From Amblyornis subalaris (Eukaryota > Chordata > Aves > Passeriformes > Ptilonorhynchidae), in assembly GCA_018881555.1 (NCBI GenBank), contig JACAXG010000252.1:62001-126000 (forward strand): a stretch of DNA of 64,000 nucleotides. The letters are read 5' to 3'. Position 1 is the stretch's first letter. Every line of letters starts with the position of its first letter. Under the pieces are notes generated by a model, which was given only the letters and a program-made list of their open reading frames with translations, made no database searches and was not told the DNA's origin. The position numbers and the translations under genes are program-made. This document shows positions 35,001-47,279 of the stretch, piece after piece.

Positions 35001-38000
35001 GAGCCTCTAGTGAGAAAGCTCAGGGCTATCGAGTGCCTTTTTTTCCTGGGGCTGCTTCCAAGCCCAGTCACTCCGTATCAGCAACAGCTCACTCAAGTAC
35101 AATATGTCAAATTAGAGATGGAAAAGACCTCGATTTGTGATCTGCTCAGCACCCCAGGGACAAAACTGCACTCAGACAGGACTTTATTTAGCCTGATCCA
35201 ACTCCTACAGTGGAACTTACCCTACAGACATGGGACTGTGACTGCCAGCCTTACTTTCCAGGAATGGCATGGCTGTGTGTACAGACAGCTGCAGAGGGTT
35301 TGGACCAGGACTGGAGTCTCTGGCCTTCCTGTTAATTTTCACTTAACGCTAAAGTGTTGGAGCTGGCAAGGAGAATAGGCAGGTTCCACTACAATGCCTC
35401 TGTGTTCTGGTGGCTTCTCAGCTGCATGTATCAGGGGAAGGGGGAAACCCAATGCCCCAACCTGTGCCTGGTAAAGAAGAGAGCCCTTGACCAAGCACCA
35501 GAACAAGCAGTTTTCTTGCAAGTCCAGCAAGACAGTTACTGGTCAGTATTTAGATGGACTTGCCTCCAGAATCCAGATATACACCTTTTCTTTCCTGACA
35601 CTTGTGTCCATGCAGTTCCTGATGGTGCCTTTTCTCCAGAGGTGCTCCAGCAGTGCTATGGAGAAGCCAACCAAAAGGCTCAAGGAGTTTATTTTTCAAG
35701 TTTATCTAACTTGACTCATGCCTTCCCTTATTTTGCTATCTTGTCCCTGACTATGCTTTATTCCTCACTCTCCTCCTCTGCTTTCGGAAAGAAGGACCAC
35801 ACTGGAGAGGAACTGCAATCCTCAAGAGCTCCAGCCCCTTCTTGCTGCAACCTTCAGCCACAGTTAAGGAAAAATCACACAGAGAGAACACTTCAGTTGT
35901 AGTTACTATCAAAGACAGCACACAAAGCTGACAGGAAAATTAAAACCATTTTGACTATTAGACAAAATCAGCAATCTCTGTTCAAAGGCTTTTACAGAGA
36001 TTCAAGCACGCAGACACAATGGCCACTCTGCTCCCCTTCTAAAACTGCTGAAACAGACAGTGACACCATTTCCTCCAGACTGTCACCGAGGGACAAGAAA
36101 ACAAGTTGGGGGAGCGGTGTGCGGGGTAGAGAGAAGGTCTGATCAAGAACAGTTGTGACAAGAAAGAGAGAGAAGCTGGAACTTACTGACATCAAAAGCA
36201 TAGAGCACATTGCAGGCTCCCTCCGTGTCGTTGCGACCACCCCAAATGTAGACGGTGTCGTCGATGAGCACTGCTGAGTGCCCATACCTCATGTAGGGCA
36301 CCTCTCTCACGTGGTCTCGGCTGTTTGTCCACACTGGAGGCAACTTGATCCAGCGCAGAGACACTGGAAACACAAGTTTGAGCCCATGTCAAAGGCTAAG
36401 CCTGCTAAATTGCTCACAGTTCATAACCCATCCTGCACGGTGCTTTTTACCCCGTGACAAGGTGCAGAAGCAGTCGAGTAAACAAGAGAAAGCTGTGTTT
36501 GACCCCGAGTAGCAGCTAGGTAAGAAATACAGAAGGAAGTCCTCTGGANGACCAGAGGACAAAACCAGGCTCTGTTCTACAACAATTCACTGGAAAGGTT
36601 TCCACTCTGGCTCATCCTAGACTGTGAGTGAAGATACAGCACACACACAAAGAAATAAGGAAATAAAAAAGAAAATGTGTAGAGGTGACCATGAATGCAG
36701 ACAGTACTTCAAGGTAGTGAGATTGCTGAAGATACTCAAAGCTGGAAGAATGGGCAGCAGAGGAATAATTCACTGCAGTAACATGCAAGGGAACACACCT
36801 GAAGGCATCACTTGGGCTTGCAGAAACACGGTTTAAGTAAAGCAATCCAACAGCTTTGTAGGAACAGGGTTTGTTTGCTTTTGTTTTGTTTTTCAAGCTA
36901 TAGATGAGGTGGCTGTCTATGTCCCTTACCCCTATCCATACCCAAGTTCTCCCTGCTAATTTTGTATTACTAATAGGAGTTCCTTGTGATTACAGGTTCT
37001 CCGTCCTGGCAGCCTGTGTGTCATGTCCAGCAGCAGCCAGAACAGTCAACAGGTATTACAGGGTTTAACAACAGTGCAAGAGCCACAGCAAGTGTTACAC
37101 AGCCATTACACAACAGGAGCAGTCACCCTCCCTCTGCCTCACATACAGCCTCCAGGTTTGTTTTCCACATGGAGCTAATATAAAATATAGCAGAAAATAA
37201 TCTGCAGTTCCTCTGAAATACTAACATAGGGAAAGGGAAAAGGTCAGGCATCTCAAAAGGTGAGCATCTACCCCACAGGCAGAAAGGGCACTGAGGAAGC
37301 ACATTCAATGCTAAAGTCAAGCTAGATGGGAAGCTTCCTACCTAAAACACAGTCCTCATCTTTGGAAGACTGAAAAGAGATCATTCAAAATCTGGTATCT
37401 TGGCTTTAGCACTGGAACCTGACAAAGCTAACTGAGCAAGGGCTTGGGAAGCCACTGTCACCTGCCACGTGGTGGCTGCGGCATCCTGACACTTTAATAT
37501 TTGGGAGTGGTAAGAAGGAAAGACAACACAAGAGCATTCCTTTGGGCACGGTCATCATGCTTCCCCAGAAGAGTGGTGCTCTACCTGGCACGTTCTACAA
37601 GCTACAACATTCAACTGCGGTGAGTCTCTCTGGACAGAGGTGAATTTCTTTGTACACAGGATCCTGAGCTACACCTCCCTCTACACTGTGAGCAGGTCAC
37701 CTTGGCAGCCCTCTGTAACCAATGTTTTTATCCCTGTTGCACATGTCACTCTTAAAGGAGTGAATTCACTGCATCTTACAGACAAACTAGATTTGTCTAT
37801 ATGTGGGTGTTAGCAGAGCATTCAGCATGCTGTCCAGTCTCCAAAACTGGTACTTGGTTCTCTGTTCTTGGCTCTGTTTAGCTGGACCCACCCATGCACC
37901 TGTGCAGTTTTTCAACCACCTGCCTAATTACAGGGAAATACTTCATGGACCAGCTCAGTAACCTCTTCAGTTCAAAGAGCACTCAATCAAGAAATACAGC

Positions 38001-38795
38001 CTCTGCCAGCACAGCCATGGCTCCAGCTCAGCCTCATGACAGGTACTGGCTACCCTACACAAATGGCTTCAGTTGCAGATGCTTTTCTAAGCTATGTTGT
38101 GAATTTGCATGATAGCTGCTACCAAAATGGGAAGGTCTTCCTCCTAGCCACATGCCCTTACTGATCGTGCTGGCAGCAGTTGTCAGCTGCCCCCATAACG
38201 AAACAGCTCAGATGTCTACGCCTGCAGTCTTAACTGAGTGCACTGGCTCCCATCCTACTCCTTCCACCCTATGGGCAGCTGAGCATCGACATGCTACAAA
38301 CTGGAGGGGGGACCTGAGCCAGCTAGATGTCACCTCTTTGCACCTGGCTGAGTTAGTGTTCACAGAGAACACGGACAAACCAAGCCATTGGCTTCGTGGC
38401 TACTTCAGTGAGTCCTTAACCTAGCAGTCTGCTGAACTGCAGCCCCTCTCTGTCCTGCCCCTGAAGCTGAAAATGCAAGGCTGCACAAAGAAAGAGGCTC
38501 CCATCTACTCTGATAACTTTTTTTGGAAATTAGAGTCAGAGAGCGTGTTGCAGAGTATAACCCGTCAGGCAGCAGCAGGCAAGAAAAGCAGTAACTGGGC
38601 CCAGCAAGCCAACTCCTCTGTGCACCACAAGGACAATTTACCTGCGTTGAAAACGTGGACGTCGATCTGCCGCAGGGTCTCATAGTCTTCTCCAGAGCAA
38701 TACCCACCAAAGGAATAGACCTTGTGCCCGACAGCCACGGCCGCGTGGTTCACCCTCCGTGGCCCACCTTCCAAGTGCACTGCCCACCGTAGCAT
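26042..38795 (-). CDS. KLHDC3: Kelch domain-containing protein 3, CUL2 ligase substrate receptor
   Basis: Ten coding exons (5' to 3'): 38795-38642, 36363-36187, 34002-33887, 32570-32499, 32273-32060, 31780-31694, 30422-30314, 26856-26783, 26403-26325, 26108-26042. They sum to 1149 nt, 382 aa, exactly the human length. The first coding exon begins at an acceptor after which GGAGGA precedes the ATG, so a non-coding exon lies upstream. The protein is a six-bladed kelch propeller; repeats show VYSFGGYCSG, VYIWGGRND, MFIFGGYEQ, MYVFGGRAD, LYVFGGYNARLNRHFHDLW and IILFGGTS. The C-terminal part has the elongin BC box and CUL2 box (LKTLCKLAVIQ, then CLPHDIRWEL). In the known family this receptor, in CRL2, recognises C-terminal degrons ending in Arg-, Lys- or Gln-Gly. 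The protein itself ends in Asn-Gln-Gly. Coding sequence is intact. Confidence 0.97.
26857..30313. other. KLHDC3 intron between the exons at 30422-30314 and 26856-26783
   Basis: A 3.5-kb intron of unique sequence. I found no additional exon, RNA gene or recognisable mobile element in it. Confidence 0.5.
30684..30800 (-). mobile_element. CR1 3'-terminal fragment in a KLHDC3 intron
   Basis: Reverse-oriented CR1 3' end with the diagnostic atcatagaatggnttggg, then ttggaagggaccttaaagat and ttccaaccccctgcc, followed by accaggttgctcaa. It is strongly 5'-truncated at about 30800. It matches the CR1 consensus closely, so it appears younger than the copy at 10.7 kb. Confidence 0.9.
32571..33886. other. 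KLHDC3 intron between the exons at 34002-33887 and 32570-32499
   Basis: A 1.3-kb intron, AT-rich around 33540-33660. Nothing else was recognised. Confidence 0.5.
34003..36186. other. KLHDC3 intron between the exons at 36363-36187 and 34002-33887
   Basis: A 2.2-kb intron. A long open frame at 35354-35902 (+) has no recognisable protein similarity and lies antisense to the gene, so I treat it as chance. Confidence 0.5.
36364..38641. other. KLHDC3 intron after the first coding exon
   Basis: A 2.3-kb intron of unique sequence. No exon, repeat or RNA gene was recognised. Confidence 0.5.
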
Positions 38796-38801
38796 TCCTC
38801 C

Positions 38802-41800
38802 CTGCAAGCCAGGCAGTCTTCACGGCCCCCAGTGCCACAGCCGCATGCTTCCTGGGCCAACAGAATGTCACCTGGCTCTGCAACAGAGACACAAGGCCAA
38901 AATAACATGATCCATCTCACAGGTCTTCCCATCTTCCTTGAATGCCAGCTACAAAGGTTACCTGGCTGTATCCTCATTAATCTGCCTCCCCACTGGAAAC
39001 AGTTCTACATTCCTCTTGGGAAGATGACACAGGGCAAGGCTCAGAGGAGCAAGCAGAGAAGCCCTCACACACAAAACCCTCCCAGGGTGGCTGCACAGGC
39101 AGCCCAAGCCAAACACCTTTGGCAAAGGCAGCCAAGGGCGCGTGCCCGGCCGTGCCCTGGCCGTGCACACACCATGAACACGTCAGAACCATTCGTCTGC
39201 ATGAATGAAAACACACAGCGAGAGCCAGCGGTGAAGGTGAAAAGAACAGACCCGGAGGGAGGAGCATGCTCTTTGAATCACTTCTGAGAAANAGCAGAGG
39301 AAAATATTAAAACAAAATACCCAACAAAAAATCTCCAAAGAACCACCCCTACATAAAGCAACCAACTTCCCTTTATGGGGGTGGATGACAACATTAGCAT
39401 TTGGACACATTGGTTTGAGCACTAGGGTTCAATCTAATTAGACACGAGAGAGCAAAAAAATCCCTAGTCTGGGTAGAAAGCTCTTTGCTAATGCTCAGGA
39501 AAGGTCTTTTCCTCCCACAGCAAATCCAGGCATAACTATGAAAATTCTGTAGCATCATATCTTGTTAAGCAACTGATATTCTTCATTCCTCAAACAGATG
39601 GCTTAGATCATGTCTTAGAGAAGTCACCACAGCTGATTCTTGCAGAGATTCTCCTTTAGATCTAAGAATCTAGAGCACAGTCCTGCCTGGGTGCTTCTGA
39701 AACAGCAGGTCAGTTTGATTTTTAAGCTTTCTCCCAGCTGAAAAACAGCCATCAGAAGAGATGCCAGTGTTTCAGAGAGCATAAATAAAATTGGTTTTTT
39801 TTATTTCTTGGTTCTAGGTTATTGAAAAATGCAGTCAGTATGCTCCCACCCCACACCCAGTTTTAGCATTTGCGGAATTCAAAGAAAATTGGGGATGCCT
39901 TTGAACAAGGACTAAATTCTTACACATAAAATTCCTACACTCTGCCCCTTTTCCTTTTGGAAAGTAATGAGTTTTGGCAAGGAGGACTTCCCGCCTATTT
40001 CAGGCTTCTGAAGTAGCTGGAGGGCAGCAAGAAGGGGCAGTGCCATGCTGCTCTGCTCCAGTTGCCCACCCCCAGCCCTTCAGTCAAGTGGAATCACTGC
40101 TCACATCCAGGCCCATCCGCAGCCTGACCACCCCACTGCCTGGCCCACCCACACACTCCCATTTTATGGCCACCTGTGGAAAGGATAAGAGATGCCATCA
40201 ACAGGGACCTCCTTGTATGAAGCAAGAGCTTAGGCTTCCAGCTTCATCCACTCACTCCACAGACAGTTCAAAACCATTCACTAACCAGACACTGCATCCC
40301 AGAACTCCCAAATGTCATCAAAATTTCAGTAGCCTCTTTTTAAAGTTATTTCTCTTTCAAGTTGTTTTCATGCTCTGTATGTGAAAATTACAGCAACAGG
40401 ACATGAGCAAAGCCTGAACAGAGACCATCCTGCAGCCTTACTACAACAGGAGTCCCTCCTGCAAACCTGCTCACTCCTGCAGCAACTACCCTAACCTAAA
40501 CTGCAGTCAGTAACCCAGAAAGTCACAGCAAGCTTTGCTCCAGAAGGGGTGCTCCAGAAGGGGCCCAGGAACAGCCCTCATCTTTTGCAGGCCATGCTTC
40601 AATTTCAGATCTAGCAGGTTTGGGGTTTTTTTTTTCTTTAGCAACTATATTTTTTTAAGCCAGGCAGCACTCTTGTGTAAGTCCTCTGCAAAGCTACAGA
40701 ACAGATGAGTTACCATGGAGCCCACCAAAGTCACCTTTCAAGCTATTTTGAAGGCTTCGCATATCTAAATCTGTTTCCTGCCTCAGTCACAAGTTATTCC
40801 TGAAAAATCTAAGCAATGTTTTCCTCATAACCTCTTCTTCGTTAAGTGATTCTGTAAAAGACTCCTCAAGGAGCTTAATTGGACTTTATCACCAGCATCA
40901 ATATTTTCAGCATCTTTCAGACTGAGCCTAATCCAGGAGGACTAAGAGGATGAATCTTACTTCCAACTTCTCCACTTGGTTCCTCCTGGGGTAGAGGAGC
41001 TGCTTGGCATGGCACGCAGGCATTGTACCAAGGCCCCTGCCTTTTTTGTCAGAAAGGCTGGGAAAACTCTTCCTCACCCTTGCTGGTCCTGTCACTGCCA
41101 CGGGAGCTGGCTACCTTGCCCCAGAAATTTCGTCATTCCGATCGGAAGGCAGCTCATCCCAAGAAGTTAATCTAGTCCACCGAGAAACAGCAGCCCCAGA
41201 CCCAGCCTCTGGCACTGCAAGAAAGATGCTGAGGTTGGAGCAACAACTTTGAAATGTTGTTTCCTACAATTACTGGCAAAGTTTTCCCCAGGATGAGCGC
41301 TTCCCAGGTGACAGGCAGGTCTGGAGTGGTGGTGAGGGCAAAGGGGTCAAAGGTGGCTGCGCTTTGCCTTGGCTCTGTCCAGGGATACTCCTTTAGAGCA
41401 AACACAGAGCTCTGCCAGCACAGCCTCCTGCTGCCCCTTCTCAGAGCCAAGGTATGCAAACACTCATTTGAACACTTCATGACGAGAAAATGACCAGAAG
41501 CTTGAAATAATCTTTACAGGGTCATATATTAAAAGGCATGGGAAAACACAGGATTTAACAACCTGTCAGGGTTTTTCCAAACCCAAGTGCTTTTCTCTAC
41601 TCTGTAACAGAAGCATCCATGCAAACTCCCATCTTCCCCTTCTGCCACTGGTCACAACCCTACCCTGAAACTACCACAGTGTCTTCCTGCCATCACTGTT
41701 GGAACTACAGTACAACACTACATCAACTTTGCACACCGTTAAGTTCCATTTCAAGTTTGATTTCCAATGATAACTTATATGATATAAATGAGGNCATAAA

Positions 41801-44261
41801 TAAACCACTTTTCAACCTCATTCGTATGAGGATTTCTTAATAGGAGAAGTACACTTGACATTAAGCTATTCCTTAGATTTCCTTAAAGATCACACAGGAC
41901 ACAGCCAGGGAGAGAGGGAAACAGCAAAACTGGTAAGAAGCAATTTACTAACAATTTCCCCCAACTGTACAGTATTAGATTATGCAAAGTACATTCTGTG
42001 ATTTCTCATTTAGGACACAAGCAACAGGGGTGTAGGCTATAAAACCCAAAGATATGGATAAGACAGAGGTAAGTTGTATTAGAGAACTGGGAGGGCACTG
42101 GCTGCAGGATGTGGCATACAGAATCACAGAAAATGCAGAACAGAGCTTCTGTTCAAGCCACTGCTTGCTTCCACTGACATANATTAGCTCCTCACTTCCC
42201 CTCTCCAAAAACTAGTAGATCTCTTACCTTGAAACATGCAGTCTTCACAACTCCCCATTTCCCTGGTCTGCCATGATCTATCCAGAGATACAGTCAAGCA
42301 CAGAAGATGCAGACAACTTTTGAAACCCTGGTAGGTCCTGTAATTAACTGCCAGGAATAAGAATATTTCTAAAAATCAGGATATGCTTAACCTACTGTTG
42401 AAGTACCTGATGCTGATGATGCTGGAAATTAAGTGAGCACAGCACTGAGTTGTTCCTCTGCCACAAAGCACCTGGAGCATTTCACTGCTAAGCAAGGGAA
42501 CAATCAGATTTAACTCAGTTCTGCATTCTTCGAATACAGCCTATAGAAAGCACTCTTAAATCTCTGGTTGTGCTGTTGTCTGAAGACGCATTTAATGCCT
42601 GAAACAACCTTCATCCCAACTGCTCCAGCTTACACCTAACAAGAGCCTAGCAACATAGCATGTGAGATCAACAAAAATATCACTCAATAACCTCTCACTA
42701 GCATATCTTCCAAAACTGTTGTGGTGACTTGAGTACAGTGGCATAGATAGAAAAAAAACCCCAAAACAACAACAAAAAACCCAAACCAGTAATCATAGGT
42801 TTTAGTCAGATTTTTCACCTGTTTGTTCTGTTGGCTTTAGACTTACTATTTTTAGTCCCTACAATTAGTTATGAAAATACTTCATTCGAGATAGAAAGCT
42901 ATTGAGCATCTCCAAGTACAGTAGCCAGGTGATAATTTTAAAACACAACCATATATCCTTGGATCCACTTCTTCGCACAAAGGGAGTTCACAGGGCTCTC
43001 TCATTCCTCTATGCACACAGAAAGAAACCTAGAGCCATTTCTAAAAGCTGCTCAGATTAGCCTTGCTGCATCCAATTCCCACACCAAGGGGGAGAAACCC
43101 AGCAGAAAGTGGCCTGGATTTTCAAGGACTGGTTGTGTCACCTCCAGAATTACAGCAGCACCCCACAAAGAGCAGCCTACCCTGCAAAGCTGCTCCAGAG
43201 AGCAAATCCTACCGTGTGGCTGCCTCAGTCCCGTCTCCCCAAAGACACCAACCCCACAAGGTTTAGTAACCCTTAAAATAGCCCAGCCAGTTCACAGCAG
43301 TCCATATAGACAGTTCTATTTCAAGCACATCCAACATACTGTTAGAGATAACATGAGAACAACCCGCTTTCTTCACTTGTGCTTGACATTTATCTAATGC
43401 TTTGAGCATTTGTCCTAAGGCAGTGTGAAACTGCAAGCTTGCACATTCAACAGCTTGGACACTCACAATGCAATGCCAGCTCCAGTGAACCAGACGGTGC
43501 TAGAACAGCCCTTGAGCTCATGAACCGAGGCTGCTCTGGAAGCTCCTGTTAGCCATGGGAATCACAGACCACACTGCACAGGCAAAAATTTATTCCAGTG
43601 GCCGCCCCTGCAGCCAGCCTCGCCATCTCCTTATTTTTCACCAGATATTTTGCCTACTGCTGACTTACTCTTGCCTAAAGCCTAGCTGAGATTCTGCACC
43701 TACTGAGCTCACTTCTATTCTTCACCTTGCCTCCCAAACCCCAGCTTCTCTGTGGACCATGCTTAAGCTTCAGAGATATTGCCTGACCCCCTCTTCCCCA
43801 CCAGGAATTTGTCTCAGCCTGTCAAGCTGTTTCTGCCACGCCAAGGTCAGGCCTTGGGGGGAAGCAGGCTCAGGAAAGCCAAGCTGAGAGCTAGTGGGGC
43901 TTCTTCTTTAGGCTTCTTCTTGCTTCAGGCAGGGCTGCATCAATTTCTTCCTCTGCACCTCTGCTGCAGGGACACTGATCCCCAGGCAGCGTTCCACTGG
44001 GCTCGGCCACACACGGGGCAGGTTCCCAGCTGCCAGCCTTCCCTCTGCCTGGTGCACGGGGCTGGGGATGACCAGGAATTCAGCCCCACACCGGCCATGA
44101 CTGGGTGAAAGAATAAATGGTCTGAAACTATACAGGCCTGCAAGGATGGAGAGAGAAGGTGCAGCAGAGGTCATGCCAGGGCAGGGGGCAGGAGGGCAGC
44201 CTCCCTGACACAGACCTGCCAGGGGAGGGTAGGGATGGGTGGGGTCAAAGAACCCTTTAAG
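38802..44261. other. KLHDC3 first intron (most of it)
   Basis: The 5.5 kb between the first coding exon and the CR1 near the promoter. It is AT-rich with short A/C-rich low-complexity runs (for example near 42750-42785). No exon, RNA gene or recognisable transposon was seen. Confidence 0.5.
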
Positions 44262-44704
44262 GATGGACAAGACCACCAAGATCACCGAGTGCAGCCATTA
44301 ACCCAACACTGCCAGGCCCACCACTAACCCATGTCCTGAAAGTGCCACATGTGCAGCGTTTTTTAACACCTCCAGGGATGGCGATTCTACCACTTCCTTG
44401 GGCAGCCTGTTCCAATGCCTGACCACCCTTTCAGCGAAGAATTTTTTCCTAATATCCAATCTAAACCTTCCCTGGTGCAGCTTGAAGCCATTTCCTCTTG
44501 ATCTGTCACTTGTTACCCGGGAGAAGAGGCCGACTCCCACCTGGCAACAACCTCCTGTCGGGCAGTTACACAGAGCGATAAGGTCTCCCCTGAGCCTCCT
44601 TTTCTCCAGGCTGAAGACCCCCAGCTGCCTCAGCCGCTCCTCACAGGACTTACTCTCTAGACCATTCAGCAGCTCCTTCGCCCAACTCTGGACACGCTCG
44701 AGCA
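44262..44704 (-). mobile_element. CR1 LINE fragment abutting the KLHDC3/MEA1 promoter
   Basis: The minus strand reads the end of CR1 ORF2 in one largely intact stretch ([59 protein letters not shown]), followed by the CR1 3' segment. The left end keeps ccaagatcaccgagtgcagc and attaacccaacactgcc, typical of one CR1 subfamily. The element stops at about 44704, directly against the CpG island. It is 5'-truncated and not mobile. Confidence 0.9.
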
Positions 44705-45314
44705 CCGTTGGCCGCCCCTCCCCGTCCGAGCCCCTCTGTGGCGCCCCGCGCCCTCACCCGCCGCCCGCGGGCCCGGCCGAGGGTACCCGGGCAGGGCGGC
44801 GGCCCCGCGCCCCCGGCCCTCACGGAGGGGTTCGGCGGTGCCTCCCGGCCTCACCCTCCCTCAGTGCCGGCATGGCCCGCCGGCTCCCCCACCCCTACGG
44901 ACCCGGCCCCAGCCCCGTACCTGTATCCGTACAAGGAGCCCCGACAGCCCCGCTCCGACAGCCGCTCCCGCCGCTCCCTGGGACTTGTAGTGCGGCGCGG
45001 CCTCGCCCGGGCCCGCGGGCGCCCCCCGGGCCGGGGCGGCGCGGCCCCGACAGGCCCTTCCGCGTGTGCCTGGCCCCGGCCCCTCTCAGGGGCGTCTCCT
45101 TGGATTCCCCGCCCCGCCCGGGCCCGGCCCCGGCGCGCTGCTCCAGCCCCGGCCCACACCGAGATGGCGACACTGGATGGCACCGGCGACGCGCGACGGC
45201 ACCGCCGGCCTCGCCCGGGACGCGGGCCGGGACTACAACACCCACAGTGCCCCGCGGCAGCAGCGGCGGTTCCGGGCGGCGTCGGCGGCACCTCCTCGGC
45301 GCCGCGCCCGGTGC
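44705..45314. promoter_or_regulatory. CpG-island bidirectional promoter of KLHDC3 (-) and MEA1 (+)
   Basis: Extremely GC- and CpG-rich DNA between two divergent genes. Two matches to the ZNF143/THAP11 (SBS) promoter motif are visible. On the minus strand ACTACAAGTCCCAG occupies 44978-44991. On the plus strand ACTACAACACCCACAGTGCC and the following CCGCGG occupy 45232-45256, near the full consensus. A plausible donor (ATACAG|GTACGG, last exonic base 44921 on the minus strand) would end the non-coding first exon of KLHDC3 and join the acceptor before 38801. No TATA box is seen. The island continues through MEA1 exon 1 to about 45620. Confidence 0.7.
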
Positions 45315-45955
45315 ATGGCGGTGGTGCGGAGCATGGGCCCGGAGCGCGTATGTCCCCGGGAGCCCGGGCCGCCGGAGGGCCCTGACGGCGCGGCGGGGTG
45401 GAGCGGCGATGAGGAGGAGGANGAGGAGGAAGAAGAGGAGGAAGGCGGCGGGTACTTGTACCAGCCGCTGAGCCAGGAACCGGAGCAGGGCCTCGGCGAC
45501 GCGGGCCCCGGCCTGCAGGAGCGGCTGCAGGTACCGCCCAGCGCCTCCCGCCGGGCCGGGATTGGGGGACACCCGCGGTCCCGACCCCCGCTGCCCGCCT
45601 TTCTCCGCAGATGCTGAGGCTGCACCTGCCCGACCCGCCGGTGGACAGCGAGGAGGAGAATGAGGAGGAGGTAGCGGAAGGTGCCGCGGCTCAGAGCAGC
45701 CACAGCTCCATCCCCATGGATGCAGGTAACCGCGTCTCCGGCAGGACCCTCCCGGGGCTCCGCCGCGGTCTCACGGCCTCTCTCTTCCCAGAGCATGTGG
45801 AGCTGGTGAAGAGGACGATGGCCAGCGTGAAGCTGCCCACCCTGGGCATCCCCGCCTGGGCCAGCCAGATCTCGGAGGAGCAGTGGAAGGACGTGGTGCA
45901 GCGCACACTGCAGGCCCGGCAGAGCCTCGGCAGCCCCCGGCCTCAGTGGAATTGA
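45315..45955 (+). CDS. MEA1: Male-enhanced antigen 1
   Basis: Three exons: 45315-45530, 45611-45725, 45792-45955. They total 495 nt, 164 aa, with phases 0 and 1 matched, and the introns are only 80 and 66 bp. Family-specific segments are MGPERV near the N-terminus, an acidic Glu-rich run, [37 protein letters not shown], and the conserved C-terminal block [20 protein letters not shown], then [20 protein letters not shown] and QARQ. In mammals it is strongly expressed in testis and linked to spermatogenesis, but its molecular role is not established. The acidic run is encoded by a GAG/GGA-rich repeat (about 45411-45446) with an N at 45422. The first ATG at 45315 is used; a second in-frame Met follows eight codons later at the conserved MGPER. 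Confidence 0.94.
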
Positions 45956-46364
45956 GGGGCTGCAGACCCCAGCCCTCCCTCCACCCTGGAAGCGCCCACA
46001 GCCTCTGAGCCAGGTGCTGACAGGACTTGCCAGTATCGACCTTCCAGTTTCTCCCACTGACATTGTCTGATTTTCCTTCCCACTCCTTTTTCTTGGTTCT
46101 GGCTGGTGCTTAAGTCAATGTGATGACCTTGTGTTGGCTTCCTCTGCCTCCGAGGAGGCAGACTGGTTTCCATGCCTGTGTGCATGTGGGGCGATGGGGC
46201 TGGGCTGGCTTTGCCCAGATTCCTTCAGGACAAGCACTGGACTTGTCCCCTTGCTGGCAGTACTGGAGGAGTCTGTCTCCATGATAGGGCCCCTCCTCCC
46301 AGGACAGGGGCTATGTGTTGGAATATCAGAGGCGGAGCAAGATGTGTCATTCCAAGAGATTGGT

Positions 46365-46370
46365 TTTATT
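46365..46370 (-). terminator. PPP2R5D: Candidate distal polyadenylation signal AATAAA of PPP2R5D
   Basis: Plus-strand tttatt reads AATAAA on the minus strand, 2.74 kb after the PPP2R5D stop codon. If used, the PPP2R5D transcript would end inside the MEA1 3'UTR, about 70 bp short of the MEA1 signal. A nearer variant signal is listed at 48227-48232. Confidence 0.4.
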
Positions 46371-46438
46371 TAGTTCTGTACATACAGGGACATCTGTACA
46401 AAATCCAACACTTTCATACTATGTAATGCTCTACTGAA

Positions 46439-46444
46439 AATAAA
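46439..46444 (+). terminator. MEA1: Polyadenylation signal AATAAA of MEA1
   Basis: Canonical AATAAA 484 bp after the MEA1 stop codon, the first in that direction. Cleavage is expected around 46455-46475. Confidence 0.75.
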
Positions 46445-47279
46445 GTACACCATATGTACATATGAACTGTAAGCAGCTTAATACTTGTGTCCAGGGTGTG
46501 AATGCAGTAGTTTTGCTTTTTCCCTTGGGAGGAGCAAGCCAAGTGGAGTGGAAGAGGCAGCTCCAGTTCTGTCCATTTGGCTGACATGGGGAAAGGCATA
46601 GGCAGAAATGAGCAGCACTAATGCTAGAAACCAAGTATTGAGCAAGGGGCAGCTGCAGCGTGGCAGCTGCAGCTCTGCCTATGAGCAGTACATGTGGTGA
46701 GAGGGTGAGCACACTCCCCTTTTCTCACATGGTCCCCTTCTGAGGTGTCCAGGACACTGGAATGAATAGGCAGCAAACAAAGGATGATGTGAAGCTACTA
46801 AGCCTAAGTTCCCTGACCCAAAACAAGACACAAAAAGCTATGGGAACATCAAAGCTGTACAGCACGTAGTCATGATGTGTTACAATCCTGCCCCTGCACA
46901 TGGCACAACCCCAGCAGCATTCCTCTGGCCAGGGTTGGGGGCTGCCAGCAGAGACGCATCATCTGCAGGACAGGGCCAGCCTCTGCACACCACAAGATTC
47001 TGTTCCCTCTGCAGGCATAGCAGCCCACAGTGGGGAAAGGCAGCCACTGCCCAGCAGCAAGCAGGCTCAAGTGAGGGCACACCATGCTCTAGCAATCTAA
47101 AAATGAGGTCTTGGCTTACAGCGCAATGCTAAGCAGCCAGTTGGAGAGCCTGTACTGAAACAGGAAGAAGCCTCCTGCCCAGCCTGAGCCTGGCAGCCCT
47201 CATTTCCGCTGTGCTGCTCTGGCGCCGGTGGCACCACCCGGTGCATGTCCACATGCTGTGCCAGGCGTGAGGTAATTGA

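Noticed and set aside
35354..35902. A 182-codon open frame (+) inside a KLHDC3 intron
   Set aside because: No recognisable similarity, no splice or promoter context and ordinary intronic composition. Treated as chance.
44398..45617. Long open frames (357, 225 and 225 codons) over the KLHDC3/MEA1 promoter
   Set aside because: They combine CR1 sequence with CpG-island DNA, are low in complexity and conflict with the MEA1 exon structure.
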